A DNA stretch of 12,756 bases from Candidatus Limnocylindria bacterium (lineage in GTDB: Bacteria; Chloroflexota; Limnocylindria; QHBO01): the NCBI GenBank assembly GCA_030146365.1, contig JASLBU010000063.1, forward strand, positions 1 to 12,756, read 5' to 3'. This document shows positions 6,895 to 12,756 of the stretch, one piece after another. Each line of letters starts with the position of its first letter. Position 1 is the first letter of the stretch. The notes under the pieces are model-generated. The model was given only the letters and a program-made list of their open reading frames with translations, was not told the DNA's origin and ran no database searches. Both the position numbers and the translations under genes were made by a program.

Positions 6895-7869
6895 ATGGCC
6901 GTTCGATTCGGGTACGCACTGAGCAGCGAGGAGCATCGCTCCGCGGACCTGGTGAAGCATGCGGTTGCCGCCGAGGACGCTGGGCTGGAGTTCGCGCTCA
7001 TCAGCGACCACTACCACCCATGGGTGGATGCCCAGGGCCACTCGCCGTTCGTATGGAGCGTGCTCGGCGCCATCGCGCACGCGACGTCGACCCTGGACGT
7101 CGGCACCGGGGTCACCTGCCCCATGATCCGGATCCACCCGGCGGTCATCGCGCAGGCTGCCGCGACCACGGCCGACATGTTCGAGGGACGCTTCTTCCTC
7201 GGCATCGGCACGGGCGAGAACCTCAATGAGCACATCCTGGGCGACCACTGGCCCCCGTACGCCGAACGGCGGGAGATGCTGATCGAGTCCATCGAGATCA
7301 TGCGCGGGCTGTGGCAGGGCGCGATCTTCAGCCACCGGGGCGAGCACTACATCGTCGAGAACGCGCGGATCTATTCTCTGCCGGACGAGCCGGTCCGCGT
7401 CATGGTCGCCGCCTCTGGGCCGGAGTCCGCAGCGACGGCAGGGGAGCATGGTGACGGCCTGATCGTGGTCAGTCCGGACAGCGAGGTCATCGACGCATAT
7501 CGGTCCGCGGGTGGCGGCCCGGATGGCCCGATTTACGGGCAGGTCACCGGCTGCTGGGCGGCGTCCGAGCGGGACGCGGCGAACACGCTGAAGGAAATCT
7601 GGCCGAACGCCGGCGTCCCCGGCGAGCTGTCCCAGGAGCTCCCTCTGCCGCAGCACTTCGAGCAGGCATCGTCGCTGGTGACGCCGGAGATGCTGGCGGA
7701 GCAGATGCCGGCAGGTCCCGATCCGGAGGACTGGATCGAGGCGGCGCGCGCGTATGTGGACGCCGGGGTCGATCACGTGTACTTCCACCAGGTCGGGCCT
7801 GACCAGGAGGGCTTCCTCCGCTTCTTCCAGGACAAGCTGGAACCGGAGCTGGCACGTCTGGCGCCCTAG
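6895..7869 (+). CDS. F420-dependent LLM-class oxidoreductase, FGD-like family
   Basis: This is a 324-residue luciferase-like TIM-barrel enzyme that should transfer hydride to or from coenzyme F420. The sequence follows mycobacterial F420-dependent glucose-6-phosphate dehydrogenase (FGD1) along its full length. SDHYHPW (37-43) corresponds to the FGD1 segment with Asp39, catalytic His40 and Trp44; here they are Asp38, His39 and Trp43. GTGENLNE (105-112) supplies Glu108, the counterpart of Glu109. By hand alignment from memory, residues that hold the sugar phosphate in FGD1 are not kept: Thr195 becomes Val192, Lys198 becomes Asp195, and Arg283 becomes Gln270. It is therefore unlikely to use glucose 6-phosphate, and the substrate is unknown. 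The frame is open further upstream, but this ATG fits the family N-terminus and has GAAGGG 10 bases before it. The gene lies 4 bases after the His-rich gene. Confidence 0.92.
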   Translation: MAVRFGYALSSEEHRSADLVKHAVAAEDAGLEFALISDHYHPWVDAQGHSPFVWSVLGAIAHATSTLDVGTGVTCPMIRIHPAVIAQAAATTADMFEGRFFLGIGTGENLNEHILGDHWPPYAERREMLIESIEIMRGLWQGAIFSHRGEHYIVENARIYSLPDEPVRVMVAASGPESAATAGEHGDGLIVVSPDSEVIDAYRSAGGGPDGPIYGQVTGCWAASERDAANTLKEIWPNAGVPGELSQELPLPQHFEQASSLVTPEMLAEQMPAGPDPEDWIEAARAYVDAGVDHVYFHQVGPDQEGFLRFFQDKLEPELARLAP

Positions 7870-8011
7870 CCGTCCCTCCCGGGTCCCGGCGCGCAACGGG
7901 GTCGTCGCCGTGCTGCCCGGCAGCTGACAGCCGAAAGGCGGATGGGATGGCACGTCCGGTGCGCACGCGGCTGGTTCCACCAACCAGCAGCACCGGCAAG
8001 GGGATCAAGAC

Positions 8012-8947
8012 ATGGTCAAGGTCATCTCTGGCGCACTCGGCTGGGTCAGCCTGGGACTTGGCGGCCTCCAGCTCGTCGCGCCTCGTCGCCTCCTGGCCGC
8101 CCTGGGCATGGAGGATCACGGCGCAGCCGTCCTCATCACGCGCCTCGTGGGTCTGCGGGAGCTCACGGTAGTGCCGGGGCTGCTGGCCGGTTCCCGGCCG
8201 TTCGGGTGGCTCGGCGCACGCGTCGCGGGCGATTTGATGGATATCGGCCTGCTGGTGCGCGCCCTGAACGGGCGGGTGGATCGTCGCCGAGTTTCCGGCG
8301 CCCTCGGGCTGGTCCTCGTCATCACGGGGATCGACGTCGCGGCGTCGATCGCGGCCCGGCGCGAGGCGAAGCGGCGCTCCCGTCACCCCGACTCCATCGT
8401 GCGCACGGTGACGGTGAATCGCTCGGTCGAGGAGCTCTATGGCTGGTGGCGGAACCTCGAGAACCTGCCGCGCGTGATGCCCCATCTGCAAGCTGTGGAG
8501 CAGCGCGGTGGCTCCACGTCTCACTGGGTCGCGCGCGCGCCGTTCGGCGCAAGCGTGGAGTGGGAGGCGGAGATCGTCGAGGACCGGCCGAACGAGCTCC
8601 TGGCATGGCGATCGGTGGAGGGTTCGCAGGTTCGCAATGCCGGTTCGGTCAGGTTCCAGCCGGCGCCGGGCGGGCATGGGACCGAGGTCTCGGTGGAGAT
8701 GGCCTACGAGCTCCCCGGTGGGCCGATCGGGAGCGCCGTGGCGAAGCTGACCGGCGAGGAGCCACCCCAGCAGGTGTCGGATGCGCTCCGTCGCTTCAAG
8801 CAGGTGATGGAGACCGGCGAGCCGATCCGCTCGGAGTCGACGGCGCACGGTCGCAAGCTCTTCCAGCGGCCGGCGCAGCCGACCGAGGAGGAGCTGGAGG
8901 ATGGCCGCCTCGCGGTCGCCGCGGGCACTGGCGGTGAGCTCGCATGA
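8012..8947 (+). CDS. Membrane-anchored SRPBCC (START-like cyclase/dehydrase) protein
   Basis: This is a 311-residue protein in two parts. Residues 1-115 are hydrophobic, with three or four probable membrane segments (about 3-30, 37-60, 68-86 and 96-114). They are followed by a basic stretch, RREAKRRSRH, that should face the cytoplasm. Residues about 129-272 are an SRPBCC/START-like domain: VRTVTVNRSVEELYGWWRNLENLPRVMPHL is its first strand and helix pair, and QQVSDALRRFKQVMETGE is the long C-terminal helix typical of the cyclase/dehydrase subgroup. Such domains bind hydrophobic ligands in a deep cavity; no ligand or reaction is known for this group. The ATG has a good AAGGGG Shine-Dalgarno sequence 8 bases upstream. 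The stop overlaps the start of the zinc dehydrogenase gene as ATGA, so the two are translationally coupled. From memory, SRPBCC genes often sit next to this dehydrogenase class. Confidence 0.88.
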   Translation: MVKVISGALGWVSLGLGGLQLVAPRRLLAALGMEDHGAAVLITRLVGLRELTVVPGLLAGSRPFGWLGARVAGDLMDIGLLVRALNGRVDRRRVSGALGLVLVITGIDVAASIAARREAKRRSRHPDSIVRTVTVNRSVEELYGWWRNLENLPRVMPHLQAVEQRGGSTSHWVARAPFGASVEWEAEIVEDRPNELLAWRSVEGSQVRNAGSVRFQPAPGGHGTEVSVEMAYELPGGPIGSAVAKLTGEEPPQQVSDALRRFKQVMETGEPIRSESTAHGRKLFQRPAQPTEEELEDGRLAVAAGTGGELA

Positions 8948-10119
8948 GAGCCGCCTGCTGGATGGGCGTGCGGAACGTCCAGGTTCGGGACGTCCCGGAG
9001 CCGAAGATCCTCAACGAGCACGATGCGATCCTGCGCATCACGTCGACCGCCATCTGCGGGTCAGACCTGCACCTGTACAACGGACTGGTGCCGACGATGC
9101 AGAAGGGCGACATCCTCGGCCACGAGTTCATGGGCGAGGTCGTCGAGGTCGGGAACCGCGTGCAGCGGCTGTCGGTCGGTGACCGGGTGGTCGTTCCCTT
9201 CCCGATCTCGTGTGGCGCCTGCTCCCAGTGCACGGCGGGCAACTTTTCGACCTGCGAGAACTCGAACCCCAACGGGTGGATGGCCGAAAAGCTGTTCGGG
9301 CACGCCACGGCAGGCATCTACGGCTACTCGCGCCTGACCGGTGGCTTCGCGGGCGGGCAGGCGGAATACGCCCGCGTGCCGTTCGCCGACACCGGGCCGA
9401 TGAAGGTCCCCGCGGGCATGTCGGACGAGCAGGTGCTGTTCCTCTCCGACATCCTGCCGACCGGCTACTTCGGTGCGGAGATCGCGGACATCCAGCCAGG
9501 GCACACGGTGGCCGTGTGGGGCTGCGGCCCGGTGGGTCAATTCGCGATCCAGTCGGCGCGGCTGTTCGGCGCCGAGCGCATCATCGCCATCGACCGCTTC
9601 CAGTACCGGCTGGACATCGCGCGCGACCGTGCGGGGGCGACTGACACGGTCAACTACCAGGACGAGGAGAGCCTCCTCGACACGCTCAAGGAGCTCACCG
9701 GTGGACGCGGTCCGGACCGATGCATCGACGCAGTCGGCATGGAGGCTCACGCTGACAGCGCGATCTACGGGGTCGACATGGTGAAGCAGGCGGTGAAGCT
9801 GGAGAACGATCGGCCGATCGCCCTGCGCGAGGCGATCCAGGCGTGCCGCAGTGGCGGCGTCGTGTCGGTCATCGGCGTGTACTCCGGCTTCATCGATCAC
9901 TTTCCGATGGGAACGGTCATGAACCGCGCGCTTACGATCCGGTCCGGCCAGGCCCCGGTGCAGCGCTACATGCAGCCGCTGCTGGAGCGAATCCAGAGGG
10001 GCGAGCTCGACTCGTCGTTCGTGATCACCCACCGACTGAGCCTCGAGGAAGCGGCGAGCGGATACGACATGTTCAACACGAAGGCCGATGAGTGCCTCAA
10101 GGTCGTGCTCTCGCCCTGA
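8944..10119 (+). CDS. Zinc-dependent alcohol dehydrogenase, formaldehyde dehydrogenase-like
   Basis: This is a 391-residue medium-chain zinc dehydrogenase of the formaldehyde dehydrogenase-like group, cytoplasmic and NAD-linked. Catalytic zinc ligands are Cys38 (in CGSD), His60 (in GHEF) and Asp169 (in SDILPTG); Asp in the third place is typical of this group. The structural zinc is held by Cys90, Cys93, Cys96 and Cys104. The Rossmann glycines are G193-C-G195-P-V-G198. Asp217 at the end of the second strand favours NAD over NADP. Family members oxidise formaldehyde, alcohols or other small polar substrates, some without glutathione; the substrate here is not predictable. Start and stop overlap with the SRPBCC gene is four bases (ATGA). 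The coupling suggests the membrane SRPBCC protein supplies or senses a ligand for this enzyme, which is inference. No terminator with a T-tract follows. Confidence 0.93.
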   Translation: MRAACWMGVRNVQVRDVPEPKILNEHDAILRITSTAICGSDLHLYNGLVPTMQKGDILGHEFMGEVVEVGNRVQRLSVGDRVVVPFPISCGACSQCTAGNFSTCENSNPNGWMAEKLFGHATAGIYGYSRLTGGFAGGQAEYARVPFADTGPMKVPAGMSDEQVLFLSDILPTGYFGAEIADIQPGHTVAVWGCGPVGQFAIQSARLFGAERIIAIDRFQYRLDIARDRAGATDTVNYQDEESLLDTLKELTGGRGPDRCIDAVGMEAHADSAIYGVDMVKQAVKLENDRPIALREAIQACRSGGVVSVIGVYSGFIDHFPMGTVMNRALTIRSGQAPVQRYMQPLLERIQRGELDSSFVITHRLSLEEAASGYDMFNTKADECLKVVLSP

Positions 10120-10178
10120 CCGGGTCCATCGCGTCGACGCAACGGACTCAAGTCACCTCGCCGCGGCCGATCGTTCCA

Positions 10179-10207
10179 TTGGTGGACCGCGCATGCGCAC
10201 CGATAGT
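10179..10207 (+). promoter_or_regulatory. Possible promoter for the M11-like protease gene
   Basis: In the 153-base gap before the protease gene, TTGGTG (10179-10184) and GATAGT (10202-10207) are separated by exactly 17 bases. They match the -35 and -10 consensus at three and four of six positions. The spacer contains the perfect 10-base palindrome GCGCATGCGC (10189-10198), a plausible site for a regulator that blocks polymerase. The hexamers are weak and matches of this quality occur by chance, so this is tentative. Confidence 0.25.
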
Positions 10208-10225
10208 CGGACGACAGGTCTCCGT

Positions 10226-10242
10226 GGCCGGAACAGCCGGCC
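10226..10242 (+). other. Short GC hairpin upstream of the protease gene
   Basis: GGCCGG (10226-10231), loop AACAG and CCGGCC (10237-10242) form a perfect 6-bp stem. It ends 30 bases before the chosen protease start. No T-tract follows. It could be a weak end to the SRPBCC/dehydrogenase transcript or part of the protease 5' leader. In such GC-rich DNA a stem of this size may also be chance. Confidence 0.35.
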
Positions 10243-10272
10243 GGACGACCTCCCCCAACAGGTGTGGCACTC

Positions 10273-12120
10273 ATGCGTCGGTCCTCTCCAACTTCCCGTC
10301 GGTCCGCTGGCGCTATCGCCATCCTGTCGCTCGGGCTCCTCGCCTCTGGCTTTCCTGATGGGGTGAGCGCTGCCCCATCGGACGTGGTCGAGGGCACCGT
10401 GAGCATCGACCACGGTGACCGGCACCCGATCACGAAGGGCGAAGGGCACGGCGCGGAGGCCGCACACGGGTTCGACCCGGCAGGCGCGACCTACACGTAC
10501 TTCGTCGAGACGCGTGCCGGCGAGCGGGTGAAGATCGTCCCGCCGGGCAAGGGCCATGGTCTGCCGCTGGCTCCTGGCCAGCAGGTCCGCCTGCATGGCA
10601 CACGTTCGAGCTCCGGGCCTGGCGAGCCGAGCCTGGAGCTGGCGGCCGACGATGCGGGCGTTCAGATCCTGGCCGAGGCGTCACCACCCGCTCCGGTGCT
10701 GTCGAAGCGCGTCGCCGTGCTGCTCGTGAACTTCACGCTCGACAAGAGCACGCCCTGGACAGTCGACCAGGTGCGCTCGTCCATCTTCGGCGAGGGGTAT
10801 TCCGCGAGCGGCTGGTTCACGGAGGCTTCCCAGGCCGGCATCAGCGTCACGGGTGACGTCTTCGGCTGGCTGACCATCCCGGTCACTGACCTCTCCACGT
10901 GCGCCTACCACTCGTGGGCGACGGCGGCCCGCACGGCCGCGACCGAGGCCGGAGTGGACCTGACCGCGTATACGAACATCCAGTACGTCCTCCCTCCCCG
11001 GAACGTGTGCGGCTGGTCTGGCCTCGCCACCGTGTCCGGCACCAACAGCTGGCTGAACGGGACGATCGGCGTCGGCACCAGCTCGCACGAGCTCAGCCAT
11101 AACTTCGGGCTGCACCACGCGAATGCGTATCGCTGCACCGCCGACGGCGCGCCCGTCCCGCTGTCGTCCACCTGCACCAGCAGCGAGTACGGCGATCCGT
11201 TCGACAACATGGGCGGGAGCGACAACCTCGCGCACGGATGGCATCGGATGCAGCTGCGGGCGATGTCGAGCGACCAGGTCGAGACGATCGCCACGGCGGG
11301 TACGTACACGGTCCGTCCGCTCTATGGTGCCGAGGGGCCACGGTTGCTCCGTCTGGCGCGCCCCGCCGACGTCGTCAACCCCTATCTCTACATCGACTTC
11401 CGTCAGGCCACGGGGACCTTCGACACCTGGACCTCCTCTGCCGCAGCCGTCAACGGCGTCCTCCTGCGGCTGGGCCCGGACACGACCGTGCGGCAGAGCC
11501 AGCTCATCGACGCGGTGCCGGCCACCTCCACGTTCGCCGACGCACCGCTCCTCCTCGGGGCCAGCGTGTTCGACCCGGTCAGCGGCGCGAACGTCACCGT
11601 GATGGCCGTCTCCAGCGCGGGTGCGGCGGTCGAGGTCACCTTCGGCGGGCCGCCGCCATCGGCGGCTGCGAGTGCCACGGCAGCCACTGCTGCTCCGTCA
11701 CTGGCACCCACGCCGGAGCCGACGCCCGCACCCAGCGCGCCACCGCTGCCCACGCCCGCGCCGACCACGACTCCGGCGCCCACGCCGACGCCCACGCCGA
11801 CGCCGGCTCCGACCCAGACCCCGGTCCCGACGCCAGCCCCCGATACGACGGCCCCCACGGTCCCGGGCAATCTGCGCGCTGCCATTCATCGGAGCAAGCA
11901 GGTGGATCTCGCCTGGGTCGAGAGCAGCGATAACGTCGGCGTCACTGCGTATCGCGTCTACCGCGGGGTGACCCTCATCGGCACCGTGTCGACCACCACC
12001 TTCCGCGACCGCACGAAGCTCAGTGGGGGAGAGACGTACTCGGTGCGGGCCGTGGACGCCGCCGGCAACGTGAGCGGCGCGGTCAGCACGGAGGTCGAGC
12101 TGGCCACCAGGCGGCCCTGA
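10273..12120 (+). CDS. Secreted M11-like (gametolysin-type) metzincin protease with fibronectin III domain
   Basis: This is a 615-residue predicted secreted zinc protease. Residues 1-33 form a signal peptide: a basic n-region, a hydrophobic core AIAILSLGLLASG, and probable cleavage after VSA. The catalytic site is HELSHNFGLHH (272-282), the metzincin HExxHxxGxxH with ligands His272, His276 and His282 and base Glu273. The downstream YGDPFDNMGG places the Met-turn at Met313. The SHELSHNFGLHH...YGDPFDNMG spacing matches peptidase family M11 (gametolysin) and its bacterial relatives. A beta-rich region follows, then a Pro/Thr/Ala linker (about 456-523) and a fibronectin III domain (about 524-612, from DTTAPTVPGNL to the C-terminus). 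No anchor motif is seen, so release or sugar-mediated binding through FnIII are both possible. ATG 10273 is preferred over GTG 10264 because AGG lies 10 bases upstream of it. The target protein is unknown. Confidence 0.88.
   Translation: MRRSSPTSRRSAGAIAILSLGLLASGFPDGVSAAPSDVVEGTVSIDHGDRHPITKGEGHGAEAAHGFDPAGATYTYFVETRAGERVKIVPPGKGHGLPLAPGQQVRLHGTRSSSGPGEPSLELAADDAGVQILAEASPPAPVLSKRVAVLLVNFTLDKSTPWTVDQVRSSIFGEGYSASGWFTEASQAGISVTGDVFGWLTIPVTDLSTCAYHSWATAARTAATEAGVDLTAYTNIQYVLPPRNVCGWSGLATVSGTNSWLNGTIGVGTSSHELSHNFGLHHANAYRCTADGAPVPLSSTCTSSEYGDPFDNMGGSDNLAHGWHRMQLRAMSSDQVETIATAGTYTVRPLYGAEGPRLLRLARPADVVNPYLYIDFRQATGTFDTWTSSAAAVNGVLLRLGPDTTVRQSQLIDAVPATSTFADAPLLLGASVFDPVSGANVTVMAVSSAGAAVEVTFGGPPPSAAASATAATAAPSLAPTPEPTPAPSAPPLPTPAPTTTPAPTPTPTPTPAPTQTPVPTPAPDTTAPTVPGNLRAAIHRSKQVDLAWVESSDNVGVTAYRVYRGVTLIGTVSTTTFRDRTKLSGGETYSVRAVDAAGNVSGAVSTEVELATRRP
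11695..11850 (+). repeat. Pro/Thr-coding low-complexity linker with exact 12-base tandem repeat
   Basis: This part of the protease gene encodes the Pro-Thr/Ala linker between the catalytic region and the FnIII domain. It contains an exact in-frame tandem duplication of CCCACGCCGACG (11779-11790 and 11791-11802), each copy coding Pro-Thr-Pro-Thr, inside a longer run of imperfect CC-ACG/CC-GCG units. Such tracts can change length by slippage without breaking the frame. Confidence 0.8.
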
Positions 12121-12151
12121 CCGATGAGTTGCGCGCCCGCGTCCGGTCCTA

Positions 12152-12175
12152 CCATCACCAACACACTGCTGATGG
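12152..12175 (+). promoter_or_regulatory. Possible hairpin masking the VOC gene ribosome binding site
   Basis: CCATCA (12152-12157) and TGATGG (12170-12175) are perfect reverse complements around a 12-base loop. The right arm includes the first two bases of the GGAG Shine-Dalgarno sequence (12174-12177) of the following gene. Folding would partly hide the ribosome binding site. The stem is short and AT-containing, so the effect would be modest; the role is inference. Confidence 0.25.
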
Positions 12176-12182
12176 AGCGACC

Positions 12183-12560
12183 ATGAATTTCAACAGCATC
12201 CTCATCGGCTCGGAGAACCCCGAAGCCCTGGTTGCCTACTACACCAAGCTCTTCGGTGCGCCGGCCATGTCGGACGGCGGGTACACCGGCTGGGCGATTG
12301 GCTCCGGCTGGGTCACCATCGGCCCGCACGACGAGGTGAAGGGTCGCAACGTGCACCCGGGCCGCCTGCTGTGGAACATCGAGAGCAGCGACGTCCGTGG
12401 CGACTTCGACCGGTTCGTCGAGGCGGGCGCCATCGTGGTAGCCGAGCCCTACGGCGCCGATGACGGCAGCGGCGACGAGGCTGGCCTGATCGCCACGCTG
12501 GCAGATCCCGACGACAACTACTTCCAGCTGATGAGCCCGATGCCTGCGCCCGATCGCTGA
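12183..12560 (+). CDS. VOC (glyoxalase/bleomycin-resistance fold) family protein
   Basis: This is a 125-residue protein of the vicinal oxygen chelate fold. The first beta-alpha-beta-beta-beta module starts with NSILIGSENPEALVAYYTKLFG. The second starts about residue 61 with LLWNIESSDVRGDFDRFVEAGA and ends in the family signature DPDDNYFQLMSP (109-119). In metal-dependent members the ligand positions are His/Glu at the start of each module and Glu in the last strand. Here the first position is occupied by Asn/Ser and the last by Gln115, so metal catalysis is doubtful; a binding or resistance-type role is equally possible. Start ATG 12183 has GGAG five bases upstream. An in-frame TTG at 12129 would add 18 residues with no family likeness and is rejected. 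It follows the protease gene after 62 bases and may be independent of it. Confidence 0.85.
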   Translation: MNFNSILIGSENPEALVAYYTKLFGAPAMSDGGYTGWAIGSGWVTIGPHDEVKGRNVHPGRLLWNIESSDVRGDFDRFVEAGAIVVAEPYGADDGSGDEAGLIATLADPDDNYFQLMSPMPAPDR

Positions 12561-12597
12561 GCGCGGCAGCCGGCCGCACGGTACCGTTGGCGGTGAC

Positions 12598-12756
12598 ATG
12601 CCGCCGACGGACCACATCGATCCGGCCGTTCCACCCAGCGGCACCGGGTGTGCGGAATGCCTGGCCACCGCGGACGGCTGGTGGTTTCACCTTCGCCGAT
12701 GTGCCCGCTGCGGCCACATCGGCTGCTGCGACTCGTCTCCGTCCCAGCACGCCAGC
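12598..12756 (+). CDS. UBP-type zinc finger protein, N-terminal part (cut by window edge)
   Basis: The last 159 bases encode the first 53 residues of a small UBP-type zinc finger protein; the frame is open to the edge, so the gene is incomplete here. The signature is Cys18-x2-Cys21, then WWFHLRRC (Cys35)-x2-Cys38-GH, then GCCDSSPSQH (Cys43, Cys44, His51). This matches bacterial stand-alone zf-UBP proteins, which are usually about 80-100 residues, so roughly half is missing. In eukaryotes this finger binds the free C-terminus of ubiquitin; in bacteria without ubiquitin its partner is unknown. The ATG lies 37 bases after the VOC gene on the same strand. The Shine-Dalgarno sequence is weak (GGCGG). 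Confidence 0.85.
   Translation, partial: MPPTDHIDPAVPPSGTGCAECLATADGWWFHLRRCARCGHIGCCDSSPSQHAS

Noticed and set aside
7912..7924. GCTGCCCGGCAGC inverted repeat after the F420 oxidoreductase as a terminator
   Set aside because: The loop is too small for the full palindrome, the shorter stem is only 4 bp, and no T-tract follows.
7947..8171. 74-codon plus-strand frame starting in the gap before the SRPBCC gene
   Set aside because: It has a fair ribosome-binding-like sequence, but most of it overlaps the SRPBCC gene in another frame and its Ser/Trp/Ala-rich translation has no recognisable pattern. The 142-base gap shows nothing else convincing.
6553..8848. Long minus-strand open frames (476 and 434 codons) opposite the F420 and SRPBCC genes
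   Set aside because: Low-complexity Arg/Pro/Ala translations, opposite well-supported genes; typical shadows in high-GC DNA.
11403..11885. 160-codon minus-strand Gly/Val-rich frame
   Set aside because: It is the complement of the Pro/Thr linker repeat of the protease; the Gly/Val repeats are a by-product of that composition.

Overview
The window is a high-GC stretch (roughly two thirds G+C by eye) of a bacterial chromosome. It holds eleven complete protein genes and one gene cut by the right edge. The lipoprotein signal peptides with Ser/Pro- or Gly-rich linkers, the coenzyme F420 oxidoreductase, the UBP-type zinc finger and the secreted protease with a PTP-repeat linker together suggest a monoderm-like high-GC lineage. 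Chloroflexota of the Limnocylindria type or Actinomycetota fit best. This is an inference from gene content; no rRNA, tRNA or phylogenetic marker is present to decide it. No gene-free stretch exceeds 300 bases; the longest is the 225-base divergent region at 2800-3024. I see no mobile element, CRISPR array, tRNA or rRNA.

Layout. (1) 10-2799, minus strand: an M3 zinc oligopeptidase followed by a small lipoprotein with a PsbP/LpqN-like look. (2) 2800-3024: a divergent regulatory region with an AT-rich dyad. (3) 3025-6145, plus strand: a complete tripartite tricarboxylate transporter (tctC, tctB, tctA), with a strong hairpin between the binding-protein gene and the two membrane genes. (4) 6142-6450, minus strand: a NIPSNAP-like gene whose stop codon overlaps the tctA stop. 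(5) 6600-7869, plus strand: a 96-residue protein that is about one quarter histidine, followed 4 bases later by an F420-dependent luciferase-like oxidoreductase of the FGD family. (6) 8012-10119, plus strand: a membrane-anchored SRPBCC protein and a zinc alcohol/formaldehyde dehydrogenase, joined by an ATGA overlap. (7) 10273-12120, plus strand: a secreted M11-like metzincin protease with a Pro/Thr linker and a fibronectin III domain. (8) 12183-12560, plus strand: a small VOC-fold protein. (9) 12598 to the end: the start of a UBP-type zinc finger protein.

How the genes work together. The Tct genes form one functional unit for uptake of a carboxylate or similar small organic anion. The SRPBCC/dehydrogenase pair is almost certainly co-translated. 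The His-rich/F420 pair is close enough to be an operon and is the least explained association here. The remaining genes look like independent accessory functions (peptide breakdown, secreted proteolysis). I found no clear evidence of an entirely new multi-gene system. The best leads are the His-rich/F420 pair, the intercistronic hairpin in the tct operon, and the dyad in the divergent promoter region.
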